Shown here piece by piece: positions 24,423-31,972 of a stretch of 64,000 nucleotides of DNA. The DNA is taken from contig AP024673.1 in NCBI GenBank assembly GCA_025998675.1, positions 957,221 through 1,021,220 on the forward strand, given 5' to 3'. This stretch comes from Fimbriimonadales bacterium. GTDB taxonomy: Bacteria > Armatimonadota > Fimbriimonadia > Fimbriimonadales > GBS-DC. The position numbers were made by a program, and so were the translations under genes. Every line of letters begins with the position of its first letter. Position 1 is the first letter of the stretch. Below the pieces are notes generated by a model. That model did not search any database. It worked only from the letters and a program-made list of their open reading frames with translations, and was not told the origin of the DNA.

Positions 24423-25547
24423 ATGAAACGCTACGCTTGTGTAGTGGGTATTGTGCTTGCTGTCCTGACTGGCAGCCACGCTCAGACGCTGACTTCCATC
24501 GGGAACGGAATTGCCGGCGATGGAAGATTGACCATCCCCGTTGACCCGTTTGGCGCATGGTACGCAAACTTCTCCACGGGCGCGAACCGCGGCGAGTTTT
24601 ACGACCCTGCTGGATCGCTGGGAGTAGACTATCCCACCTTCGCCACGGGCACTTACCTGTTTGTTGGAACCAGCTACCGTGTTGCGCTCAATCAGGAGCC
24701 CGGATGGGGCGGATCGACCTCATGGGCGGGCAACCTGACGGCGACGGTCGTTTCTGGACCCACGGCGTTTGACTACGCCTACAACGATGGCGTGAACGAC
24801 ACCGCGACCGCGAGCTTCACCGTCGCCAGCGCGGATAGTGTGGTGAACTTGAGTGTGAACATGTTGACCGCCGTTCGACGCCCCTCATATGTCGTCGTGC
24901 GCTACCAGATTACCAACAACTCCAGCAGCCCGATAGACTTCAAGCTCTATCGCGCCTGGGACCTGGATATTCTCTGGGATGGAAACTACGAGAACGACGA
25001 GGTGTGCGGCGGCGTTTATGGCGGGCAGGGCTATCCGTCTCAGGGCGAGGTTGGCAACTCTGCATTGCGCTTCGCGCTGAGCAGTCTCAACCCGATTAAC
25101 GGCTATGCTGCGGTGAAACGCACCTATCGCGACAGCAGCTGGGACCCCAGCTGCCCCACGATGGGATACGGAACGGACATTCAGGAGTGGAACGCCTACG
25201 GTATCCCCTCGTGCTGGGTGAACTATGTCGCCTACTACGGCATCGGACCCGGATGCAGCGGCGGCGCCTTCGGCGACGGGCATATCGGTGTGGAGGCGCC
25301 CGTTTCGCTGGCGGCGGGCGGCAGCGCGACCGTGACCTTCATCCACACCTACGGCGCGAACCAGCCCGTGACCTGCAACCTGGCGGATGTGAACCTCGAC
25401 GGCGTGGTCGATGACGCCGACCTGCTCGCGGTGCTGTTCGCCTTCGGCAACGGCGCGCCCGATGCGGACGCCGATGTAAACTTCGACGGCGTGGTGGACG
25501 ACGCCGACCTGCTGGAGGTGCTGTTCAACTTCGGTAGCTCGTGCTGA
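24423..25547 (+). CDS. Secreted protein with C-terminal dockerin-like repeats (374 aa)
   Basis: The protein has a signal peptide (basic start KRYA, hydrophobic core, cleavage probably after SHA) and an aromatic- and Asn-rich beta domain of about 290 residues that I cannot name. The tail has two copies of a calcium-loop-like repeat: DVNLDGVVDDADLLAVLFAFG and a close second copy ending VLFNFGSSC. Each has the D-x-N/D-x-D-G-x-V-D-x-x-D-L-L pattern of type I dockerin repeats. In genomes without cellulosomes such tails are thought to help sort or anchor proteins at the surface. AAGGAGG precedes the ATG. The next gene carries the same tail. Confidence 0.85.
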   Translation: MKRYACVVGIVLAVLTGSHAQTLTSIGNGIAGDGRLTIPVDPFGAWYANFSTGANRGEFYDPAGSLGVDYPTFATGTYLFVGTSYRVALNQEPGWGGSTSWAGNLTATVVSGPTAFDYAYNDGVNDTATASFTVASADSVVNLSVNMLTAVRRPSYVVVRYQITNNSSSPIDFKLYRAWDLDILWDGNYENDEVCGGVYGGQGYPSQGEVGNSALRFALSSLNPINGYAAVKRTYRDSSWDPSCPTMGYGTDIQEWNAYGIPSCWVNYVAYYGIGPGCSGGAFGDGHIGVEAPVSLAAGGSATVTFIHTYGANQPVTCNLADVNLDGVVDDADLLAVLFAFGNGAPDADADVNFDGVVDDADLLEVLFNFGSSC

Positions 25548-25563
25548 CGCGCGCAGCCGTGCG

Positions 25564-25600
25564 ACTCGTGCGACGGGACGCTACTCCCCGTCGCACGAGT
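25564..25600 (+). terminator. Perfect 14-bp hairpin after the secreted-protein gene
   Basis: ACTCGTGCGACGGG (25564-25577) pairs with CCCGTCGCACGAGT (25587-25600) around a 9-nt loop, 17 nt after the stop codon. No T-run follows, so factor-independent termination is uncertain. The rest of this 187-nt gap shows nothing clear. Confidence 0.6.
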
Positions 25601-25734
25601 ATCCCCTTCAGGGAAGCCTTGTCAGGAACTTTCTTCAAATACACCGTCCCCTGCCAATAACAGCATCAGACAATCAACGCCACTCGTGCATCCTGAAGGC
25701 GTCTAATTAGGCGCAATTGGCTGGAGGTTCGCAA

Positions 25735-26859
25735 ATGAGAGGCGTTCTGTTGACGGGACTATTGACGCTGAGCGCCCTTACCTATGGGCAGCACTATCAG
25801 TATCGTGTGCTGATTGGCGATCGTGACGCCGAGCGCGGCGTACTCTACTACGACTATCCCACAGGCAACTTCGGCGCGCTGGGCATTTGCGACCCGTCGA
25901 ACACCGCGAGCGACTTCTATTACGGAATCGCTGTCCACCAAGCACGGGGCGAAATCTGGGTATGCAATGTGCTGCGCAACCGAATCGATATTCTGGACTT
26001 TGACGGGAACTGCCTGCGCACGATGTCGTCGGGGTTCTCTGGTCCGCACGGAGTCGCCATCCACCCCAACGGCGATAAAGTGGTGTTTTCGCACAACACT
26101 TTCGGCATGGCGGAATACACCATTTCCACTGGGCAGTGGCGTCCGATTCTGTTCCGATACTTCGATGATGCTCTGGGAGCCTATGTGGTCTATCTCGATA
26201 GGATTTATGGAATAGAGTGGCATCCCGATGGGAGCTATCTGTACGCGGCGGCGCTGGGCGGGATTGCCGAGATAGTCGCCGATGCCGACGGCTCGCTGAC
26301 AAACACAGTGCGCTGTATGAGTGGCTCCAGCGCAATCGCAACCCCGTGGGATGTAGCGGTAATCAGCAGTGATGCGCAGACGACACGCCTGGCAGCCACC
26401 GACGACGACTTCGCTGGTTCAAACCAGCCGCGTTTGCGGCGTATCGGCTTATACGAGTTCGACAGGGAGCCATCTGACTGCCGACGATTGGGCAATCTTG
26501 CAGCGCACCCGGATAGCGCGGGCGGGCAACTGTTCGGAATTGCCCATGCGCCTGACGGTACTCTGTGGGTGAGCAATTACCACAGCGGGCGCGTGTACCA
26601 GCTGGACGCTAGCGGCGCCCTGCTGCGCACGGTACAGGCAGGCAACCCCAAACTGGGCGTCGGGGTTGCAATCCTGCCCTGGTGCTGGAGCCACGACGGC
26701 GATGTGAACGCCGACGGCTGCGTGGACGACGCCGACCTGCTATCTGTGCTTTTCAACTTTGGCGCAGCCGAGCCTGGCATACGCGAGGATGTCAACTGCG
26801 ACGGCATAGTGGACGATGCGGATTTGCTAACCGTACTGTTCAACTTCGGCTCGTGCTAA
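25735..26859 (+). CDS. Secreted beta-propeller-like protein with dockerin-like tail (374 aa)
   Basis: After the signal peptide (MRGVLLTGLLTLSALTYG) the protein resembles NHL/SMP-30-type propellers, with segments such as GPHGVAIHPNGDKVVFS, IEWHPDGSYLYAAA and GIAHAPDGTLWVSNY. It ends with two dockerin-like repeats (VNADGCVDDADLLSVLFNFG and a second copy ending LFNFGSC), as in the preceding gene. The function is unknown; binding of a surface ligand is a guess. The ATG at 25735 has GGAGG 7 nt upstream. Its stop codon forms the left end of the palindromic element at 26858-26960. Confidence 0.85.
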   Translation: MRGVLLTGLLTLSALTYGQHYQYRVLIGDRDAERGVLYYDYPTGNFGALGICDPSNTASDFYYGIAVHQARGEIWVCNVLRNRIDILDFDGNCLRTMSSGFSGPHGVAIHPNGDKVVFSHNTFGMAEYTISTGQWRPILFRYFDDALGAYVVYLDRIYGIEWHPDGSYLYAAALGGIAEIVADADGSLTNTVRCMSGSSAIATPWDVAVISSDAQTTRLAATDDDFAGSNQPRLRRIGLYEFDREPSDCRRLGNLAAHPDSAGGQLFGIAHAPDGTLWVSNYHSGRVYQLDASGALLRTVQAGNPKLGVGVAILPWCWSHDGDVNADGCVDDADLLSVLFNFGAAEPGIREDVNCDGIVDDADLLTVLFNFGSC

Positions 26860-26960
26860 GTGTCGCTGCAGAAAGTTTTCGGCTGCTGAAGCAGGAGCTT
26901 CCGCGCTCCATACAGACGGCGCTTCGCCCACAGGTTGCACTCATAGCGCAACCGCCCTTA
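26858..26960. repeat. Palindromic repeat element between convergent genes
   Basis: This element fills the gap between the propeller gene and fliH. It contains GCTGAAGCAGGAGCTTCCGC and then CCATACAGACGGCGCT. From CCATA onward it aligns with the right part of the element at 31719-31890 (CCATAAAGACGGCGCT ... CTTA). Its ends, TAAGTG and CCCTTA, provide the stop codons of both flanking genes. Confidence 0.6.
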
Positions 26961-27728
26961 CGCCGCCTCTCGGATAACGCGCTCGATTTCGCCGAGTTGT
27001 GTGCGGATGCGCGCATCGTAGACGCCCTGCTCCGTCTCGACAATGCAGCCGCCTGGGTCGACGCGCCTGTCCTCGATAATCTCGATGCCCTCCACGCCAT
27101 CTACAATCTGGAGCAGGGCGGGGCGGTGCTGGCGCACGGTCTCCACATCCAGCGGGTTCACACGGATGCGCAGGCGTCCGAAGCCCTGCACGCGGCGGAG
27201 CGCGTCGCGCACAATCGCCCGCACATGTTCAGGCTGCAGTCGGAGTTCCTCACGCACGACTTTGCGCGCGACTTCCAGCGCGAGTTCGAGCATCTGCGAT
27301 TCGGCATTCTGTAGATAGGCTTCATACTGGCTGTGGACGGCGCTCAGGGCGCGCTGTAGTTCCGCGCGGAGCGTTTCGAGGGTCTGCTGGAGCGCAGTTT
27401 CTGCCTGCTGGCGCGCGTCTCGTTCGCCGTCGCTGTAGCCCTGTTCGTAGCCGCGCTGGTAGCCCTCGCGGCGCGCCTGCTCACGGATGCGCTCTGCTTC
27501 CTGAATCGCTTTCAGGCGGATGGCTTCGGCTTCCGCGCGGAGCGTTTCAGCGTCAGGCGTCTGCTCCGAGTGCGGCGGCGCGTATTCGGGGAAGGGCGAC
27601 GCACTCCCTGTGCGCGCAGGCGCGTGGGGACTTCTGTCAGTCGCCCCCACCAGCTCGGTCAGCCCCGTGGGGGGCTGGGCGCGCGCTTCCGCGAAGGCGT
27701 CTTCCAGAGTCGGGAACGGCGCGCGCAT
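26958..27728 (-). CDS. fliH: Flagellar assembly protein FliH (256 aa)
   Basis: FliH is a cytoplasmic regulator of the FliI export ATPase. A Pro/Ala-rich N-terminus is followed by a long charged coiled coil (about 60-135) with GYQRGYEQGYSDGERDA, and then the FliH C-domain (ALEVARKVVREEL ... IRVNPLDVE ... DPGGCIVETEQGVYDARI). It is the last gene of the operon; fliI, normally next, is absent and a palindromic repeat follows. It starts one base after the fliG stop codon. Confidence 0.9.
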   Translation of the reverse strand: MRAPFPTLEDAFAEARAQPPTGLTELVGATDRSPHAPARTGSASPFPEYAPPHSEQTPDAETLRAEAEAIRLKAIQEAERIREQARREGYQRGYEQGYSDGERDARQQAETALQQTLETLRAELQRALSAVHSQYEAYLQNAESQMLELALEVARKVVREELRLQPEHVRAIVRDALRRVQGFGRLRIRVNPLDVETVRQHRPALLQIVDGVEGIEIIEDRRVDPGGCIVETEQGVYDARIRTQLGEIERVIREAA

Positions 27729-27729
27729 G

Positions 27730-28746
27730 CTAAATCAGCATCTCCTCCTCGCCGCCGCGCGAGATGACAATCTCGCCCGCCTCTTCCATACGGCGCACGA
27801 TGCTCACGATGCGCTGCTGCGCCTCTTCCACATCGCGCACGCGCACGGGTCCCATAAACTCCAGTTCCTCTTTGAGCATGTTCACGGCGCGCTCGGACAT
27901 GTTGCGGAAAATCTTGTCTTTGAGCGCGTCGCTGGCGCCCTTGAGCGCGAGCGAGAGTTCCTTCATGTCCACCTCTTTCAGAATCTGCTGGATGGCGCGG
28001 TCGTCCAGCTGCAGCAGGTCTTCGAAGGTGAACATCAGCTTGCGCACCTCTTCGGCGAGTTCGGGGTTGTTGTCGGTCAGGTAGTCGAAAATCATGCGCT
28101 CGGTGTTGCGATCCACCCACTGGATGACCTCCACCAGCGATTTGACGCCGCCCGCGGCGGTCAGCTCCTGGCTGGCGATGCTGGAAAGCTTGCGCTGCAG
28201 CACATTCTCGACGCGGCGGATGACTTCGGGCGGCGTGCTGCCCATCGTAGCGAGCCGCTCGGCGACTTCGGGACGCAGTTCGGGCGGCAGGCTGCCCATC
28301 ACGGCGGCGGCAGACTGGGGGTCCAGATACGCCAGCACCAGCGCGATGGTCTGCGGATGCTCATCCTGCAGGAAGGTACTGAGCTGCGCGGGATGCACGC
28401 GCTTGATGGAATCGAACGGCAACATCTGGATGGCGCGGGTGAGTTTCGCCAGAATCTCCTGCGCGCGTTCGGGTCCGTAGGCGCGTTCGAGCATCTCGCG
28501 GGCGTGGTCCAAGCCGCCCTCCAGCGCGAGGTTCTGCGCGAGGCACACCTCATAGAACTCCTGAATCACCTGCTGGCGCACTTCGGCGGGGATGCTGCCC
28601 AGCCGTGCGATTTCGAGGCTCAGCTCCTCGACTTCCGCGTCGTTGAGGTGCGGCAGCACTTTGGATGCGATGTCTGTGCCCAACGCGACCAGCACAATCG
28701 CCGCCTTCTGTTTGCCCGTCAGTTTCTTCTCGCCCGGTTTCAGCAT
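27730..28746 (-). CDS. fliG: Flagellar motor switch protein FliG (338 aa)
   Basis: FliG forms the rotor part of the C-ring that interacts with the stator. The N-terminal section starts LTGKQKAAIVLVALGTDIASKVL. The EHPQTIALVLAYL motif marks the middle domain. The C-terminal torque helix carries the conserved charged pattern (MFTFEDLLQLDDRAIQQILKEVD). The length is typical. It lies between fliF and fliH with gaps of 3 nt and 1 nt. Confidence 0.97.
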   Translation of the reverse strand: MLKPGEKKLTGKQKAAIVLVALGTDIASKVLPHLNDAEVEELSLEIARLGSIPAEVRQQVIQEFYEVCLAQNLALEGGLDHAREMLERAYGPERAQEILAKLTRAIQMLPFDSIKRVHPAQLSTFLQDEHPQTIALVLAYLDPQSAAAVMGSLPPELRPEVAERLATMGSTPPEVIRRVENVLQRKLSSIASQELTAAGGVKSLVEVIQWVDRNTERMIFDYLTDNNPELAEEVRKLMFTFEDLLQLDDRAIQQILKEVDMKELSLALKGASDALKDKIFRNMSERAVNMLKEELEFMGPVRVRDVEEAQQRIVSIVRRMEEAGEIVISRGGEEEMLI

Positions 28747-28749
28747 GGC

Positions 28750-30453
28750 TCAGTTCTTAATCCAGTTGCGCAGCAGCGCCGCGATATGCTCTGGCTTATT
28801 ATCGGCGAATCGCTGGATTTCCAGCAGTTCGGGCTGGGTGCGCTCGCGGATGCGCTCGGCAAGCTCCTCCTCGATGACCGAGGGTCCCCGCCGTTTGCGC
28901 ACGATGACCGCGCCGTCGGGATCGACCTCCTCAACGAGCGTGATTCCGTCCTCGTCGACAACGGCGTTCAGGGCGTGTTCCGAGCCGTCGGTAATCGCGC
29001 CTGCTGGGGCGACGCCTGCGCCGACCTCCATCGCGCCGCCGCCAGGCAACGCCGCCAGCGCTTTCGGCTGGGGCGCGGAACGCCGAATCTGCTTGCCAAT
29101 CACGCGCGCCAGGAAAATCGCGACAATCAGGAGCAGGATCACAGGCAGCAATCGCCACAGCAGCTCCTGACGCTGGGCGGCTTCGCGCGCCTGCTGCTCT
29201 TTCGCCGCCTGCTCCGCCTGCGAGGCGTCGAACTTGACGCGCTGCACAGTCACGATGCGGTTCGGCTGGTTGGGCGCGACGCCGACCGTCGCCTCCAGCC
29301 AGTTGCGCACGGCGGTCAGCGCCTCGTCGGGCACGCTCTCGTCGACCAGCGTCGCAACGCTGAGCCGTTCGATGCGCCCCGGCGCACGGATGATATGCTC
29401 CACCTGTTTGTTGATTTCGTAGTTGCGGACGGTATCTTCCCGGTTATATTCGCCGACGCTGCCCCCGCCCAGCGGCGCGGCAGGGTACATCGGGTTCTCG
29501 GCGCGGTTGCCCGCGATTCCCGCCGCCCCTCCCCCAGCGGGCGGATTGCCGTTCAGTCGCTCGGTAGCGGTCGTTTCGCTAATCACGGCGGCGCGGTTCG
29601 GGTCTAATGGCTCTACGCGCTGCGCTTGCACCTCTTCCTTATCAAGGTTCAGTTCCGCCTGCACCATCACGCTGGACTTGTTGGGTCCCAGCACGCGGTC
29701 GAGGTGCTGCTGCAGCTGGCGGCGCAGTTCCTCGGCGTAGGCGCGTTCGGCTTCGCGGCGCGTGCGGATGAGTTCGTTGTCCACCGCGTACTGGTCGCCT
29801 CCCTGCCACAGCGGGCGCGCCTCGGAGTCGACCACCGTCACATTCTCGGGCTTCAATCCCTCCACGCTGTGGCTGACCAGATGCACGATTCCGCGCACCT
29901 GCTCGCGAGTGAGCGTAGCATCGGGCTTGAGCGCGACCACCACGCTGGCGGTCGGCTCCGTGCGCGAATCGGCAAACGGCGAGTCGTTGCCCGGGGTGAT
30001 ATGCACGCGCGCGCTTTCCACCGGCTCCAGATGGCGGATGGTGTTTGCCAGCTCCTCTTCGAGGGCGATGCGCAGGGTGTTCTGCTCCATCGACTGCGTC
30101 ATGCCGAAGGGCGGCTTTTCGAGTCGGGCGTAGCCGGGCGCGCCCGTTTTGGGCAAGCCTTGAGACGCCAGCTCCAGCCGCGCCTCTTCCGAGCGCTCCT
30201 GGGGCACCTCAACGACGCTGCCGCCGCCCGAAGTGCGCACGGGGATGTTTTTCTCGCGCAGCGCCTGCACCACCGCGGCGGAGTCGGCAGGCGACAGCCC
30301 CGTGTAGAGGGTCGTGTAGGTCGGCGCGCTCGCCCAGAAACCAAGCGCGACGAACAGCGTTAGTAGCCCCACCACGCCGCCCACCAGCGCGATTCGCGTC
30401 GTGCGGGGCAGCTGCGCCCACCAGTCCCGAAACCGATTGACCGCGTTCTGCAT
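28750..30453 (-). CDS. fliF: Flagellar MS-ring protein FliF (567 aa)
   Basis: This is the inner-membrane MS ring, the base on which the flagellum is built. An N-terminal membrane helix (about 22-45) is followed by YTTLYTGLSPADSAAVVQAL, the ring-building domains (VHITPGNDSPF, ENVTVVDSEARPLW), and a second membrane helix (LLPVILLLIVAIFLARVIG, about 435-455). The cytoplasmic tail that binds FliG is at the C-terminus. A Gly/Ala-rich insertion lies near 315-335. The gene starts 6 nt after fliE. Confidence 0.97.
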   Translation of the reverse strand: MQNAVNRFRDWWAQLPRTTRIALVGGVVGLLTLFVALGFWASAPTYTTLYTGLSPADSAAVVQALREKNIPVRTSGGGSVVEVPQERSEEARLELASQGLPKTGAPGYARLEKPPFGMTQSMEQNTLRIALEEELANTIRHLEPVESARVHITPGNDSPFADSRTEPTASVVVALKPDATLTREQVRGIVHLVSHSVEGLKPENVTVVDSEARPLWQGGDQYAVDNELIRTRREAERAYAEELRRQLQQHLDRVLGPNKSSVMVQAELNLDKEEVQAQRVEPLDPNRAAVISETTATERLNGNPPAGGGAAGIAGNRAENPMYPAAPLGGGSVGEYNREDTVRNYEINKQVEHIIRAPGRIERLSVATLVDESVPDEALTAVRNWLEATVGVAPNQPNRIVTVQRVKFDASQAEQAAKEQQAREAAQRQELLWRLLPVILLLIVAIFLARVIGKQIRRSAPQPKALAALPGGGAMEVGAGVAPAGAITDGSEHALNAVVDEDGITLVEEVDPDGAVIVRKRRGPSVIEEELAERIRERTQPELLEIQRFADNKPEHIAALLRNWIKN

Positions 30454-30459
30454 AGGCTA

Positions 30460-30786
30460 TCACACCTGCAATCGCATAATCTCCTGATAGGCGTCCAGCA
30501 CCTTGTTGCGCACCTGCAGGGTCAGCTGGAACGCGAGGCTGGCGCGCTCCATCGCCAGCACCAGCGTCTGTTCGTCGACAGGCTCCCCGCGCGCGAATCG
30601 CTGCGCCAGCGCCGCCGACTGTTGCTGCGCGTCGTTTACCTGCCCGATAACCTCGCGCAGCATGCCGCCGAAGTCGGCGCGGGGCGCGTCTTCCGCAGGC
30701 GCGTCGGACGCCTGCAGCCATTGGGGCGGCGCCAGCTCCCGTATCTGAATGCGCGGCAAATCCTTCACGATGCCCTTGATTTCCAT
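30460..30786 (-). CDS. fliE: Flagellar hook-basal body protein FliE (108 aa)
   Basis: FliE joins the MS ring to the rod. The protein is small and helical with the family's conserved end LAMERASLAFQLTLQVRNKVLDAYQEIMRLQV-type segment. GGGGAG lies before the ATG. It sits between flgC and fliF, the usual order. Confidence 0.94.
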   Translation of the reverse strand: MEIKGIVKDLPRIQIRELAPPQWLQASDAPAEDAPRADFGGMLREVIGQVNDAQQQSAALAQRFARGEPVDEQTLVLAMERASLAFQLTLQVRNKVLDAYQEIMRLQV

Positions 30787-30797
30787 ACGCGCTCCCC

Positions 30798-31205
30798 TTA
30801 GACGCGCCCGATGTCCAGCGTGCGCATGAACATATCTTTTGCGGCGTTGAACGCCTGAATGTTCGCTTCGTAGGCGCGGCTGGCGCTAATCATGTCCACC
30901 ATCTCGTGGACGATGTCCACATTCGGGTAGGTCACATAGCCGTTGGCGTCGGCGTCGGGGTGTCCGGGATCGTAGACCATACGCGGAGGCGTGGAGTCCG
31001 TCGCGATTTGCGCGACGCGCACGCCGCCCGGCATCTGCGGCGTCGGCGCCATCGGCTGGAAGATAGCCACCTTGCGACGATAGGGTTGTCCGTCGGGCGT
31101 TCGGGTGGTGTTCGCGTTCGCGAGGTTGTCGGCGACCAGGTCCATCCGCAATCGCTCCGCTGAAAGACCGCTCGCGCTCACCCGCAGTGTGCTAATCAAT
31201 CCCAT
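30798..31205 (-). CDS. flgC: Flagellar basal-body rod protein FlgC (135 aa)
   Basis: This is a rod component of the basal body. The N-terminal rod motif ASGLSAERLRMDLVADNLANANT and the C-terminal EMVDMISASRAYEANIQAFNAAKDM are diagnostic. A GGAAGTGA lies before the ATG. It is the second gene of the operon. Confidence 0.96.
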   Translation of the reverse strand: MGLISTLRVSASGLSAERLRMDLVADNLANANTTRTPDGQPYRRKVAIFQPMAPTPQMPGGVRVAQIATDSTPPRMVYDPGHPDADANGYVTYPNVDIVHEMVDMISASRAYEANIQAFNAAKDMFMRTLDIGRV

Positions 31206-31216
31206 CGTTCACTTCC

Positions 31217-31657
31217 TTATTGCCCGCGTCCTTCGCGGATGGCGTTCTGCAGCCCTCGAATCTGGCTGTTGGCGATACGCGCCAGCATCGAGTAGCGCAT
31301 CTGGTTCTCGGCGAGTTGCGCCAGTTCGTATTCGGGGTCTATCGTGTTGCCGTCGGTGCGCGTGGGCGTCGGCTGCGGCGCGGGGGTTGCTTCGCGCGGC
31401 TGGACGCTGGGCGGCAGGCTGACATGGCGCGGGTCGGATACGCGCAGGGGCAGCGCGCCCGCCTGCATCGCGCGTTGCACGGACGGCGCCGGCGCGGATT
31501 CGCCCTCAGGCAGGTCCATCCGCACGAAATTCGGCGTGTTCGCGTTCGCGAGGTTGTGCGCCAGCAGCTTGTGGCGCGTCGTCGCGCGGTTCATCGCTCG
31601 TTCACTCGCCTGCAGAGTCGGCGTGTCCCAAAAGGTACGGTAGTTGCTAATCCGCAT
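31217..31657 (-). CDS. flgB: Flagellar basal-body rod protein FlgB (146 aa)
   Basis: This is the proximal rod subunit and first gene of the operon. It shows ERAMNRATTRHKLLAHNLANANTPNF and the C-terminal LAENQMRYSMLARIANSQIRGL. AGGAG lies 9 nt before the ATG. Its transcript should have a leader of about 67 nt that contains a stable hairpin (31691-31711). Confidence 0.94.
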   Translation of the reverse strand: MRISNYRTFWDTPTLQASERAMNRATTRHKLLAHNLANANTPNFVRMDLPEGESAPAPSVQRAMQAGALPLRVSDPRHVSLPPSVQPREATPAPQPTPTRTDGNTIDPEYELAQLAENQMRYSMLARIANSQIRGLQNAIREGRGQ

Positions 31658-31690
31658 ACCGCGTCGCTCCTCTCGCGTCCGTGCAACAGT

Positions 31691-31711
31691 GCGCCCACCT
31701 CCTGTGGGCGC
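31691..31711 (-). promoter_or_regulatory. Hairpin in the flgB operon leader
   Basis: GCGCCCAC and GTGGGCGC form an 8-bp perfect stem; on the mRNA strand the loop region reads AGGAG. It lies between the predicted start of transcription and flgB, too far upstream to be the ribosome-binding site of flgB. Confidence 0.45.
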
Positions 31712-31718
31712 GTTCTGT

Positions 31719-31890
31719 TAAGTGCCTTTGCATTATATTTTCAACTGTCCCACTACCTGTAAGGCGTGCGCGGTTAGCGTGCATTTTGGAGTGCTGAAGC
31801 GGGAGCTTCAGCATGCGCGGAAGCTCCGCTTCCGCACTCCATAAAGACGGCGCTGCCGCACATGTCGCAATTCTCGCGCAAAGGCACTTA
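31719..31890. mobile_element. MITE-like palindromic element with 13-bp terminal inverted repeats
   Basis: TAAGTGCCTTTGC (31719-31731) is perfectly repeated inverted as GCAAAGGCACTTA (31878-31890), enclosing 146 nt with a REP-like palindrome at 31785-31843. The right half is related to the element at 26858-26960. No coding capacity is seen. The -10 box of the flagellar operon lies directly inside the left end. Apart from this element and the leader hairpin, the 315-nt gap holds only the two divergent promoters. Confidence 0.55.
31732..31737 (-). promoter_or_regulatory. Predicted -10 box TATAAT of the flagellar operon
   Basis: A perfect TATAAT on the minus strand, 74 nt before flgB and immediately inside the 13-bp inverted repeat of the element at 31719-31890. 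It lacks the GG prefix seen elsewhere. I see no sigma-28 or sigma-54 type sequence. Confidence 0.5.
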
Positions 31891-31958
31891 GAAAACCTGC
31901 TTACCGATTATCGGCGCGGGGGGGCGAAAGGTTTAGGGGTAAGCATGCCTGCTCTGGG

Positions 31959-31964
31959 TACACT
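31959..31964 (+). promoter_or_regulatory. Predicted -10 box (GGGTACACT), leaderless type
   Basis: TACACT ends 8 nt before the ATG of the exporter adaptor gene. Confidence 0.55.
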
Positions 31965-31972
31965 ACGACCGT

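Noticed and set aside
27520-29607. 695-codon open frame on the plus strand across fliH, fliG and fliF
   Set aside because: It is antisense to three clear flagellar genes; the sequence is Ala/Arg/His-rich with no motif.
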